This document shows, piece by piece, positions 21,710 through 33,092 of a stretch of 64,000 nucleotides of DNA (position 1 is its first letter; every line of letters begins with the position of its first letter). The stretch lies in assembly GCA_002786025.1 (NCBI GenBank), contig NHNW01000013.1, forward strand, positions 434,001-498,000, written 5' to 3'. The stretch is from Zasmidium citrigriseum (Eukaryota > Ascomycota > Dothideomycetes > Mycosphaerellales > Mycosphaerellaceae). The notes beneath the pieces are model-generated. The model ran no database searches, was not told the origin of the DNA, and was given only the letters and a program-made list of their open reading frames with translations. Position numbers and translations under genes: made by a program.

Positions 21710-22149
21710 TATTCCGCTGTTTCATCCCCTCACTCACACGAGACCTACTTGACGGCTTGCCCAGGCGGAACAGAGACCGCGTCAAGACATTCCATGACCA
21801 GCCGCGAATGACCAACACCGCTGGATCGCCAGCGAAACACGCGAAGAAAGCGTGCCGTCTGTCTTGCCGATACCCTGATCTTCCCCATGCAATGCGGGGA
21901 CTCCACGTGTGGGGTACAGAAGTACAAATCCCTCCAGCGCAAATGGCTCGCTTGGCTCGGGCTTGGTCGCACCGAATCTTCGTATGAGCATTACCCAGTT
22001 GAGAGCGGCGACGGGAAGGATGCACTGTAAGACGGAACTGACCTTGGCGGGCGAACAATTCCGCGTTCGACTTCACCTCCCCATCACCTTACTTCTCTCG
22101 CCATCGTCTCGCCCTCGCTTCGCGTCAACATCGTTTACCTTTGACCACC
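21710..22149. other. Intergenic, promoter of the MFS gene
   Basis: 440 bp between the proline-rich gene and the MFS transporter. The ~100 bp before 22150 are C/T-rich as at many fungal starts. No gene is seen. Confidence 0.5.
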
Positions 22150-24004
22150 ATGGATACCCACATCGCAGACCAAAAGTTGAAGGAGCTACAAGTCGAAGAG
22201 CGCCGCGTTCAGGCGAATGACCGCCGAATCGCGAACTTCGAGATCGATCCAGAGAAGGAGAAGAAGCTGCTCAGGAAGCTTGACTTGAGGGTTGTACCGG
22301 TCTTGTGGTTCCTATTCATGCTAGCGTTCTTGGATAGGACGAACATCGGTATGGCATCGAGCAGTCGATTGTACATGGTTGTGTAGATGAACAGAACGCT
22401 GATGGCTGTGTAATTGCAAGGCAATGCAAAGATCCAGGGCATGACGGAAGATCTCGACATGAAAGGGAATGATTACAATGTTGCGCTTTTCATTTTCGTA
22501 TGCCTCATCTTACCTCAAACACATTTTGCTCGAGTCAGAGATTGAGGAGAAGAAGCTGTCCTGCTAACACTCGTCTCAGTTCATCCCGTACATCCTGTTC
22601 GAGGTTCCCAGCAACATCCTCATCAAACGCATGGCACCTTCGACATGGTGAGCACCAATAATCTCTTCGTAGAGACGATGCTAAAGTCGACCGCAGGATC
22701 GCCATCATTATGACCTGCTGGGGCATAACCACCATCGGCCAAGGCCTCGTCCGCACAAACGGCGGCCTCCAAGCTATGCGTTTCCTCCTCGGACTCTTCG
22801 AAGCGGGCTTCTTCCCAGGCTGTAAGCATTAGCCTTCCCTTCCCTCAGCCCTTATTGTGTACTGATGATGCACGTGTAGGTGTGTATTTGATCTCCATGT
22901 ACTACAAACGCTACGAACTCCAATGGCGTCTCAGCATCTTCTTCACGGGCTCTATCCTCGCTGGTGCTTTCAGCGGACTATTGGCTTATGCTATCGCGAA
23001 GATGGACGGGGTTGCTGGGTATGGAGGGTGGAGATGGATATTTATTATTGAGGGGATCTTTACGACTGTCATCGGCGTCGCGGCCAAATGGTTCATCCCC
23101 GACTGGCCAGAAACGGCGAAGTTTCTGGATTTAGAAGAGAAGGAGTTGTTGATCGCGAGATTGACGGCTGATGTGGCGGATGCGAAAATGAATCGACTGG
23201 ATAAGAGGGCTGTGAGGAGGATTTTGGGGGATTGGAAGATTTATGTTGGGACGTTGATGTATTTCGGGATTGTGAATACGGGATATGCTACTTCGGTGAG
23301 TCCTCACAGCATCAGTATTAGGGACGACATAGAGATGCTAATGCTTTCCTCCCAGTTCTTCACCCCAACAATCATCGCCCAACTAGGCTACAAAGCCGAA
23401 CAAGCCCAAGTCCGCAGCATCCCCATCTTCATCGTCGCGACCGTCTTCTGCGTCGCAACCGCCTACCTCACCGACCGCCTCCGCCATCGATACGCTTTCA
23501 CGCTTCTGGGTTGCATCATCGCCTCCGTCGGCTATGCGATTCTCCTGGCGCAGAAACATGGCGTTCCCGCGGGGGTGCAGTATTTTGCCATCTTTTTGAT
23601 TGTGACGGGTGGGTATATGTGTCAGCCGGTTACGCTTGCGTGGGTTAGTAATTGTATGGGTGGGCATTATAAGAGGAGTGTTAGTAGTGCTGTTATGGTG
23701 AGTGATGCTGAAGTTGCGTTGAGGTTGGTGATGCTGATGCTTGGGCGTTTAGGTGGGCTTTGGGAATGCTGGAGGGATTGTCGCGAGTAATGTCTTCATC
23801 ACGAGTGAAGCGCCTGGGTATCCTACTGGTTATGGTGTTAGTCTGGGTCTGGTCTGGATCTGCGCCGTCGCTTGTCTAACGCTCTTGGTTGGAAATATGC
23901 TGGAGAACAAGAAGAGGGAGAGGGGCGAGAGGGATTGGAGGCTTGAGGGCGAAGACGCTGATAACCTCGGCGACGACCACCCTCATTTCAGGTTCTCTTA
24001 CTAA
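22150..24004 (+). CDS. MFS transporter, anion:cation symporter (allantoate/nicotinate permease) family
   Basis: Seven exons: 22150-22348, 22421-22497, 22580-22647, 22697-22821, 22880-23295, 23356-23697 and 23753-24004. The six introns (49-82 bp) have GT...AG ends and phases that agree throughout, giving 492 residues. Landmarks: the first membrane helix with LDRTNIG, then NAKIQGMTEDL, the loop motif VPSNILIKR, GLFEAGFFPGCVYLIS at helix 4-5, the central cytoplasmic loop, YKRSVSSAVMVGFGNAGGI in helix 10-11, and a charged C-terminus. This set is typical of Dal5/Tna1-type permeases that import organic anions such as allantoate, nicotinate or pantothenate with protons at the plasma membrane. The substrate cannot be fixed from sequence. 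No pathway neighbour is obvious. Confidence 0.9.
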
Positions 24005-24554
24005 AGAGGAAAGGAGTGGCTTGGGCTGTGATCACTAATGGACTGCAAGATGTTGTTGGTATCGCTAACAGACCGAGCTTCAAGCATGGCCTCGATCTTA
24101 TTCCCGCCAGTCTTTGATGAATCGAATGGCAACTTCAAAGCTTGAAAACTGATAGGGCTTGAGTGCGATCGAGCGCTTGTGTGTGCCCAGCCAAGATAGG
24201 TGTGCGCAAGGCTGGCCGTCGCCCAAAGTCAGAATGCTGCCCTTAAAGCACAACCCATACCACAGCTCGGCCAAGAATTCGAGAAGCACCAAAGCTCCTA
24301 AGGAAGCCAATGAAAGATCTGATGCTCATCGGCTTGCCGAGTGTGAGTTTTGGATGTCACCGGGACATGCGGACCAGCTCCAGGATCAATCCATGGACGA
24401 CCAGCTACATTTAGCAGCATTCGACCAGCATCAAGGTGGCACGGCCATCTTCAAACAACGTCACAGATCGACCAGGCAAAACACCTCACCTCACACACTT
24501 CTTCAACCTCACCTCGCCATCACCGTCACTTGAGACCCACCGGCGGCCCTCACA
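24005..24554. other. Intergenic
   Basis: 550 bp between the MFS gene and the next plus-strand gene. The last ~90 bp are C/A-rich. Open frames there are low-complexity and overlap; none is supported. Confidence 0.5.
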
Positions 24555-25437
24555 ATGGCCGGTCACCGCCATCACCGCCACTCCATGCCGACCTCCTCGC
24601 AACCCTCCCTCCCACAATACCTCTACCGCGTCCAATTCCCCGGCTGCAACACAACCTGGACCGACGAAGGCCTCTTCGCCACCGACCACATCGCCTCCCC
24701 TCTAACAAAAGACTACCTCTCGGACTACCTGCGCAGCATCGAAGAACACTTCCTCCGCGACGAACGCCTGCCCATCCCCTACATCTCCCTCTTCTCCCAC
24801 CGCGAACACGCCGAAATCTGGGCCCTCAAACTCCCCACACCCGAGATATCTCTGCTCCAAATCTCAACCCGAAAACTCACCCGCAAATCCTCCCACAACG
24901 CCTCCTCCCAAATCATCCACCTCCCCTCTCTAATCCAACGTTTCCACCTCACAAACCCAACCTCAACCCGCCAAAACAACTACCTTGAACATGCGTACCT
25001 CATCCCGCACACCATCCCCGCCAAAGCCATCGTCGACGTGCGCAACCGCGCACAGATCGAAATCGGGGCTTTCGATACGTTTTTCAATTATGTGTGTATG
25101 GATGTTGGCGGGCAGGAGGATAGTGCGGCGAGGAGTTTTCTTTATTCGATTTTGGCGAGGGCGGAGATTACGACGAATTTGGGGGAGGCGATTGAGCTTT
25201 TGAGTTGTCAGAGGGAGTATCAGAAGGCTGTTGGGGAGGGGGATCAGGGGGGTGTTGGTAGGTTGACTTGAGTGCTTCTTTTCAAGGGAGACGATTGTTG
25301 ACATGATCGTTTCGGTAGATGCGCAGAGTACGAAGGCACAGGATTTGATCTTTTCGATGATGGCGAGGGCGAAGGTTACGATGACTATGGGAGAAGTGTT
25401 GAAGATGCTGGCGTTGGTTGGGGAGGTCGGCGGCTAA
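24555..25437 (+). CDS. Hypothetical fungal protein, possibly DUF7587-like, with an internal repeat
   Basis: Exon 1 is 24555-25257 and exon 2 is 25319-25437. The intron is 61 bp (GTAGGT ... GGTAG), phase 1, making an Asp codon. Predicted length is 273 residues. Without splicing the frame ends five codons later, so the splice is supported mainly by the 40 clean codons of exon 2. The N-terminal part (LYRVQFPGCNTTWTDEGLFA) resembles the start of fungal DUF7587-type domains; this is weak. A helical unit near residue 200 (FLYSILARAEITTNLGEAIE) recurs in exon 2 (LIFSMMARAKVTMTMGEVLK), suggesting an intragenic duplication across the intron. It has no signal peptide or membrane helix. Function unknown. 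Confidence 0.6.
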
Positions 25438-25831
25438 TGGGAAGACTTTCGATACCCAGGGGTAAAGGGGTGCGGTGTAGAGGTAGATGGCTTTGAAGTA
25501 TGGCGCAGGACGTGAATGAATATTGATTGATGGATTACTATTGGCTCTCAATGGGAAGCATAACTTGTTCGCGTGCATTGCTGCTGACGGTCAAACCAAA
25601 AGTTGATAGTCAAGGTGAGGTTGTCTCTCTCAAAGTCAGAAATGCTCCGAACACAGGGATATTGCAGACAAGATGAAACAAGAGACAGTGTGAGCAGATC
25701 TCGATCTGGAGCCAGAAAGATAAAGTCAATCTACGAAGACCGAGGCCTTCAGATGAAAACGACGAATTGTAGACATCAGAGCTGAATGGTACATCATGAA
25801 TTGCCCACATAATTGGCAATCATCATGCTAT
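25438..25831. other. Convergent 3' intergenic region
   Basis: 394 bp between two convergent gene ends, AT-richer than its flanks. No gene seen. Confidence 0.5.
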
Positions 25832-28342
25832 CTACCATTTCAATCGAGCATCCCCTCCACCACCACCCTCAGTCTTCCCAACACTCTCCGTCTTATCTCC
25901 GTCCCCTTCCATCATCCTCTCCCAGATCGCCTTCCCAAACTTCTTATACGAATTCGTAACACCTCGATTCCTCATCAACTGCTCCTCAATCTCACTGAGC
26001 CTAAAGGCAAACTCCCTCTCACCCCCAACAACAATCTTCCTCCCTGGCAAATCAATCTCAATCTCCCTCCCCTCCGTCGCACACTCAAAAAACTCCTCAT
26101 CATCCATCGCTATGCCCAATAAGCCTAAGCTTGGCTGATTGCGTCCGAAGATAAACGCAAAAGACCGCGCGATCACGGCTTTGACGCCTGCGCCTTTGAG
26201 CGCTTGGACGGCGGTCTCGCGGCTGGAGCCTATACCCATTCCGGAGCCTGCTACGACGATTTGTTGGCCATTTTTGACTTTTGAGCGGAAGTCTGGGTGC
26301 GTGTGGCAGAGGACGTGTTGCCCGAATTCTTCGTCTGTTGTGCAGCTTGTGAGGGTGAAGCCGGGAGAGAGGGCGTCGGTATCGATGTTGTCGCCGAGGG
26401 TTACGATTGTGCTGGTTATTGTGTTGGGGACGGGGTCGGAGGAGGTTGGTTCGGAGGTTTGGGATTGGGGTTTTGGGAAGGTAGGGCCGTTTTGGGGCGG
26501 ACGGGGCTCGACGTAGGTCGGTGCTGGGAGGACGTGGTCTGTGATGCCTTTGTAGCGGTTGAAGAAGTCTGTGTCGAGGTTTTTGAGGAGGGAGGATGGG
26601 TCTGTGATTGTCATGGAGAAGGATGAGGCTGCGCACACGACGGCTGAGGAGAGGTGGCCGAGTGCTCCTGTCGATGAGTGTCAGCATGTAAGTCTCGCCA
26701 AGGGTGGGTAGTTGCACATACCTTTGCCCATTCGATTCTCAAAGTTGCGATTCTGAGAACTCAACCAAGTCTCCCCTTCTCCAGCCTTTTCAGCCGTCAA
26801 GCCCACACACATTGAGCACCCGGGTGGCCCCCTTGTGAAGCCAGCAGATTCATAAATCTCAAGTAGATCTAACTCTCTCAGCTTCTCAACGATAGGAAGA
26901 GAACCCGGCACATAGTGTCGATTGCCCTTCGCCATTGGCAGCTTCTTGTCCAATCCAACCTTCAGAACTAACGCAGCAAGGACAAGCTCTTCCTCTGTGG
27001 TCGTGCAAGCTCCAATGAACACTCCGTCCAGGTGCATGCCAGCCTGCTCAGAAACAGGAACAATATGATCCGGCTTCGGGTAGACCGCGATCGTCGGCTC
27101 GACCTTCGAAAGATCGATCGTGTATTTTCCAGCGTACTGGGCATCCGGATCAGGGCGGAAATAGAGCGAGCTCGACTTGTTTGCCTTGCGTTTCCGGCGA
27201 TTGATGTAGTCTTGTGTGATAGCATCGGGAGCGAAGAGTCCAGTGACAGCTCCAAACTCCGTGCACATATTGCAGATGGCGAACCTCGCATCAGAGGAAA
27301 GGTACTGTATTCCCTCGCCCGAGAACTCCACAATCCTCTCCGCGCCAACAGTATTCCTCTTGAGTTCTCCCAGGATGTGCAGGATGACATCTTTCCCCGA
27401 GATGGCGAACGAAGGTCGTCCAATGAGCTCAATAGAAATCGACTCTGGAACTTTGAACCAAGTCTCACCAAGAGCCAAAGTCATCATAACATCCGCAGCA
27501 CCGAGACCAATACTCAAGCACCCCACAGCCCCAGCAGAGCAAGAATGCGAGTCAGATCCCACAATCAACATCCCCGGCTCCGCCCTCTCACGCACAAACT
27601 CCGTGTGCATGATCGTATAGTTCATCCCCTGATACTGCGTCATCTTGAAATTCCGCTTCGCCTTCTCCGAGGTCTCGATGTAGAACTTGATCTTGGGGTT
27701 CTCGGTGATGGTCGGATGGACAACATGGTCGCCTGCCAGCCAGAAGCGATCATTACGCCAGATTCCTGGGTCGCCGAGTTCTTCGTAGGCTTGGGCCATG
27801 GAGGACCAGGAGAGCTCGGAGGCGAGGACCCAGTCGATGCCGGCGCGGATGACGTCTCCTGAGGCGAGGCTGGGCGAGGTTGAGGGGACACCGCTGAGGG
27901 CGTGCTGGGTGAAAATTTTCTGGGCGAGGGTCATGGGTTTGGTACCCTTTGTTGCGGTGGTGTTGGCCTGGAGGTAGTCGGTTGACTTGAGGCGAGAGTT
28001 GACGCTTTCGAGGTGGGCTTCGGTTTGGAAGAGGATCTCGGCATATTGGTCTGGGGTATGGGTCGTTTGGTTTGTTATGTTCAGGCCGCCGTATGCCGTG
28101 CTGCTTGTGATCTTTTCATGGAGTTCGTCGAGGACATCTGCGTCGAGACGTTTGGCTTCTCCTTTGCTGCGTAGTGCTTGTGCACAGGCAAGGACGACAT
28201 CTTCAATCGACGAAGGCTTGTTCAAAACATCTCCAAGTTCTTGAGCATCGATGTTCCTCCTCTCTGACAGTAAGCGTACTAGATCGTCTTTGTACCGTGC
28301 CGCTGCTTCTTGTGGACCGGAGAACTGAGAGTCGACTGCCAT
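25832..28342 (-). CDS. Aconitase-superfamily hydro-lyase (isopropylmalate isomerase/homoaconitase-like), fused large and small domains
   Basis: Exons 26722-28342 and 25832-26667. The 54-bp intron has donor GTATGT; phase 1 makes a Gly codon. Length is 818 residues from the ATG at 28342; the frame is open further upstream but without an ATG. The first ~130 residues are an extra domain before the usual start (PMTLAQKIFTQHAL). Substrate and cluster motifs are present: GDHVVHP, VGSDSHSCSAGA, and three Cys for a [4Fe-4S] cluster in GACTTTEEEL and GPPGCSMCVG. The swivel domain has GDNIDTDALSPG and GSGMGIGSSRE. The enzyme should isomerise or hydrate a 2- or 3-hydroxy acid via an enoate. Which acid is unknown. 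It is divergent from a PEP mutase/isocitrate-lyase-type lyase, pointing to a hydratase-lyase pair rather than to housekeeping leucine or lysine synthesis. Confidence 0.88.
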
Positions 28343-28758
28343 ATTGAAAGTTGAAAGTATCTCGCAATCCAAATCGTCGTCAATAGATTCATCACCGGGC
28401 CAAGGTATGCCAATGGATAAGATGATCCATTAGTGTAGCATTGGCCAGGCTGATTATATGTAATACCTCGACTCCGATTGCACGCTGCGCAAGACCGCCC
28501 TAGTCGGGTCATAGGCGCCGCGTAAGTAAACATGTAGCTTTCCCCACACGTCATTCCTTTGCCGACGACGGATAGCTATGCGTTGTCGGCCGGCATGGTA
28601 TTAAGCAAAGGCGAGCGGCCGAGCTTGCCGATATTCGGTCGCTGTCGCCGGATCGCAGAACACAGCGACAATTCGGAGAATCACCGAAGAAGCTGTACTT
28701 ATATCATCTTGGCTGGAGTTGAAGCCGGTAGAGAGCATTGACGATCAACATTGCAATC
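28343..28758. promoter_or_regulatory. Bidirectional promoter between hydro-lyase and lyase
   Basis: 416 bp shared by two divergent enzyme genes. It contains CGG/CCG-rich stretches (for example around 28560-28660) that could serve as Zn2Cys6 binding sites for the regulator encoded next door at 29815-32283. That link is inference. Confidence 0.5.
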
Positions 28759-29724
28759 ATGTCTTTGGCACCGCTTACAGGAGCTCAGAAGCTGCGACAG
28801 CTATTGAAAGATCCAAAGCATTTGGTGGTTGTTCCGGGAGTTTTCGATGGGTTGACGGCAAGGCTGGCGTTGTCGGTTGGATTTGAGGGCATCTATATGG
28901 TGAGAGCCGCTTTTAGTAAATCCGCACTCAGCGAGCTAACGAGGTTGTAGACCGGCGCAGGCACTTCAATCTCCAGACTGGGATGGGCCGACCTTGGAAT
29001 GGCGACGCTCAACGATATGAGGAGCAACGCCGAGATGATCGCTTCTCTCGACCCATCGGTGCCTGTCATTGCCGATGCAGATACTGGATATGGAGGTCCC
29101 ATCATGGTCTCCAGAACCGTCACACAGTATGCAAGAGCCGGGGTTGCTGCTCTCCATATCGAAGATCAAGCACAGGAGAAGCGATGCGGTCATCTTATGG
29201 GCAAGGTCATTGTCGAGCGTGATGTCTATTACAGTCGACTTCGTGCTGCCGTCAACGCTCGAAACCAGCTCCAGTCGGACATGATGATCATTGCGAGAAC
29301 GGATGCTCGCCAGACCTATGGGTTCGATGAAGCCATCACCAGACTGAAAGCCGCGGTAGAGATCGGTGTCGACATCGTCTTTTTCGAGGCCATGGCGTCA
29401 AAAGAGGAAGCTCGTCAGATCTGCGAGATCTTCAGCGGCACTCCAGTGCTCCTGAACATGGTACCGGGAGGAGTAACACCAAACATGACTGCCGCGGAAG
29501 CGCAAGAGATCGGGTTTCGAGTCATGATCCACCCAGGACTGTGCATTGAACCGATCATCAAAAGCGTTCGCAAAGAGCTCCAGCATCTCAAAGAGCAGGG
29601 ATGTGTCTCGGAAGACAATAGTGGTGCTGGAGTGAAGGAGGGCTTCAATCTTTCTGGACTTCAGGAGTGCATAGCCTTGGATCAGCATGCCGGAGGGAAA
29701 GCATTCGATAGCGTCGGCAAGTAG
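28759..29724 (+). CDS. PEP mutase/isocitrate lyase superfamily lyase (2,3-dimethylmalate or methylisocitrate lyase-like)
   Basis: Exons 28759-28899 and 28951-29724. The intron is 51 bp (GTGAGA, branch GCTAACG, TTGTAG), phase 0. Predicted length is 304 residues, right for the family. It begins with the typical helix and VVVPGVFDGLTARL. Next come YMTGAGTSISRLG, the metal-binding ADADTGYGGP, and the flexible active-site loop EKRCGHLMGK with the catalytic Cys of lyase members (mutases lack it). IIARTDARQTYGFDEAI and LNMVPGG follow. Lyase members split 2-hydroxy acids such as isocitrate, 2-methylisocitrate, 2,3-dimethylmalate, or oxaloacetate. The missing insert of true isocitrate lyase and the short length favour the dimethylmalate/methylisocitrate group. 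Its partner is the divergent aconitase-type enzyme. Confidence 0.87.
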
Positions 29725-29814
29725 AATTCTGGCTGTTATTCGAGCGTAGAATAAGCTTCTTGAGTCTCCAAATCGCATTCAATAGCTCTGTATCATTTGC
29801 TCTCGTCGATCATT

Positions 29815-32283
29815 TCACATCAATCGGTCCGAGCCTGACATCAGCGTCTGTGTCATGTCGCTATATGGCTGCATCATTTGGGTATCGTGGCTGGGTTGTA
29901 GCATTTGCGTGTCCTGGATCAACGAACCCTCGCCGGGAGAGTACTCGTCAGATGCCACGACATCATTCTGGAGTGCTGAGAAGTCCCACCACTGCATGAA
30001 GTCTGCAAAGACATGGTCGAGAGATGAGGTCCAGAAGCCGTCTCCAGTAGGCATCGGCATATCCATGTTGTTCATTTCTTCGCCTTGTGGCGGCACCGCT
30101 GTTGTCGTGAAGTAGTTGTTTGGATTTGCGTTCCTTTCTTGTTCGGCGGCTCCTTCGGATGTGGGAAGATCTTGGAATCCGCTGGTTTCGGCGCACTGCT
30201 TGCGCTCTTCGTCTTCGAGAGGTCGACCGTGTTCTCGTCGCCACCACCAGAAGTTGTCGAAGACAGGATTGAGCACCTGTTGACAAGTCAATGACGTGGT
30301 TATCGCAAAATGTGAAGATGCCTTACCAGACGATAACGCATATTCACTCTTAGCCCGTTCTGTACTTTGCCTTGCATGAAGACCTTCTTGCTGGTCCATA
30401 TCTCTGGAAGCATAATGCAGTGGTAAGCATAAAGGTCATTGGAAGAGTGAACTCGTTTTCGGAAGATGTCGATCATGGCAAATAGCGCGGTTTCCGCATC
30501 GTCCAAATCCAGCTTTTCGCCGAGTGGAGATTTGCACATGCGCACCATGATGTGAGTGGCCGCCATGAGGCTTCTGAGGTAGTAGTGAGGAAGGTAGAAG
30601 CTGGATCCCGGTGTTTCTCGCTCGAGATCAAGGCCCAGTGATATAGTCTCTCGGCAGATTCTGTAGAGTCGTAAAGCATGGATGTGATCTGGCTCCTGCT
30701 GAGCAACGTAGATGAGACCCATGACGAAGATACGGCCACAGCTTCGCATGAAACGGTCTAGAATATGGTCAGCTTTGGTCCCGCACTAATATCCAAGCGA
30801 GAACGTACATGTGAGATTATCTTGTGGTAGTGGGACCTCTCGGACATCATCATCGTACTTCGTGATCATCGCATTCAGAGTCTGGTCCGGCTTCTTGCCG
30901 TGAACATCACAAGAGCCCGCTATCAAGTTGGTGGCTTCTGTTTGGAGACGGTGCAGTCGCATTCTGTAGCCCAGTCTTTCTGGTAGTAGTTGATGAATAT
31001 CGCCAAAGCTCTCTGAGCGACGGAAACAGGGAACAATTGTCAGGGGTGGCAGGCCGTCACACATGTAAACGCTATCGATTGTCAGTGAGAGCCAAGCCCA
31101 GGAGTGCGACGGGACTCCACTAGGGATGGGTAGGGGAAGAGAGTACGTACTCTTGAAACGTGACAGTACAGTAGGCCCATATTCGTGTTCGAAAGCTGAC
31201 GACTTCGTCACGTATCGTTTTGACACCAGAGAGATCGTAGTAAGCCGGTCTCGTGGCCAGAGAGCGCACAACGAAATCAGCCTCCCTGCTGTACATATGC
31301 AGGCCATTCTGCATCGCTAAACTCATCGCAGCCCCGGCTAAGGCTTCCGATGGTTCTCGATAGATAAGATCGATTGGAAGTGGCCATTTGCAAAGGATCA
31401 CAGCGCTTTGTATAACTGTCAACGCATGCGCAGGGCGAACCAAAGACTTGAACATGAGATCTAGGACCGGTTCTCCTAGCCTCCCATATAGCTCTGGATC
31501 CTTTGCGTATCCACGGGAGCCAACGCATATAATCACCCAGAACAGTAAAGGCGATTGCTGGTAACGTTGATTAGGAGATATGATCATCTCCAACAGTCCA
31601 TGTATGTGCACGGCGTAGTGACTGAGAAATCTGCAGCTCGTCAGCTTGGACATGCCGCATCCAGTGGAGAGACCTACAATGCATAGCAATCGTTGATCTT
31701 GCCGGGGTCCAGGGTGATGTCGCTCAAAGTCCGCGCTACTGTCCCTTCTGCTCCCACCGAGGAAGTGTGCGACGAGTTTCGGTGCTGTGATTGCTGCTCA
31801 GAAGAACTTCGGCGAAGTAGCTCCTGTAAAGATGGATTGGTCTCAGGATCCGATGGCCCTGCTTGGAGCGAATTGGATCTTTGACCTTGTGGCATACGGT
31901 CACTGCTTGTCCGTCGATCAAGGACTGGACGTTCGTTGCCTTGCGGACTCTCTGTCGCCCTGTCGTTCGCATGATAAAGGGTGGGTTGCTTGGTCGACGG
32001 CTCGGCCTGAGCTTTGAGTCGATCTAGTTCGTACTGTAATTGTGCCTTCGTCTGGCGCGGCCGTCTCTGAAAATCTTTAGAAATTACACACGGCAATCCT
32101 GCTACACGACACCTTGAGCAAGGCCGGCTGTAATCTTTGAAGGCGTCACATTTCACCTATGTTATCGACATCAGCACCGGCGGATTTCGACTGGTCCGTT
32201 CTAGCGGTAGACCCTACTTTCTGTTGCCTGCATTCAGTGCAGGCCTTCACGCGACCTATAGAATCTGGCATGGCGTTATTCAT
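29815..32283 (-). CDS. Zn2Cys6 fungal transcription factor
   Basis: Six exons: 32218-32283, 31678-32156, 31151-31630, 30809-31071, 30327-30757 and 29815-30276. The introns (47-79 bp) have consistent phases, giving 726 residues. Splicing exon 1 to exon 2 completes the zinc cluster: ACTECRQQK joined to VKCDAF, then PCSRC and a final Cys, i.e. C-x2-C-x6-C ... C-x2-C-x6-C. A Ser/Gln-rich linker follows. The fungal-specific regulatory domain (FLSHYAVHIHGLLEM, LLFWVIICVGSRGY) spans about 180-450. An acidic, Met/Gln-rich C-terminus could activate. The gene converges on the lyase gene, so it is a plausible pathway-specific regulator of the hydro-lyase/lyase pair. That role is inferred from position. 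Confidence 0.88.
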
Positions 32284-33092
32284 GGCTAAGCCCTGAGGAT
32301 TGGTAACCAGGGTAGGGCGGCTAAGACTTCTCGGGTAGATCGACAGGTGGTGGCGGGTGTTGGAGTGAGGAGAATCAATGCAGTCGCCGGCGGCTCCGGC
32401 TATTGTACGCGTCGGATAGCATCTTGATGCCGTTGATTAGGTTCGACATGTGCCGTGTGTTTGGTGGCTGTTGGTGAGCTTCGCGGCGGAGTGTTGTCCG
32501 AGTAAGGTTCGTCCCGCGCGTTGTTTCCATCACGCTAGTGACTAACTCACTTCTGGAGATGACTACACATTCTTTCGCCATCCAGACTCTGCGACCATGC
32601 GATTGACTATCGGCATGTTCGAATATGGCTATCGTCGCCCGAGAGCCGCAGCCTTGGAATGTGAGTCCCACAATCCTCGTTCCACACGATGTGTTGATGA
32701 GTGCACCACGTGCGAAAGAGCTCGATATCGACCTTGGCAAATACCCGGACCATTGCCCGAAGTTGGTAACTTGTACGGTGCTTATCCGTCTGGTAGATTT
32801 CGACAGCTCAGCCACCGGTAGAAAGCTAGCCTTCTTTGCGATATGCTCGGCCGTCAATGCTTGGGTGGGATTCGAAGGTTCCGAACGCGACACAGGGCAT
32901 GGCCAAAACAAACGCGTCTCCTCCATTCGAATGATCAAGACGAAGAAGAAACCCCACGGACAAGCAAAAGGTCCTTGACAGGGCAAACCGCTGGGATCAC
33001 CATCGAAATGACGAACTGGAAGAAGTTCGCGTGTTTTGATTTTTCAACCTGCTGGCCCGTGGATCTCTTGATGCCGTCAGTCGAATGAGTGA
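32284..33092. other. Intergenic, no confident gene
   Basis: About 800 bp upstream of the regulator. A 203-codon minus-strand frame (32375-32986) and a 117-codon plus-strand frame (32625-32978) overlap. Both look partly protein-like but neither has motifs or a convincing gene model. It may hold relics of a lost gene together with the next feature. Confidence 0.4.

Noticed and set aside
27032..27862. 276-codon plus-strand frame
   Set aside because: Antisense to the aconitase-type enzyme, which carries all expected motifs.
32375..32986. 203-codon minus-strand frame upstream of the regulator
   Set aside because: Cannot be tied to a family, overlaps an equally open plus-strand frame, and lacks intron or promoter logic.
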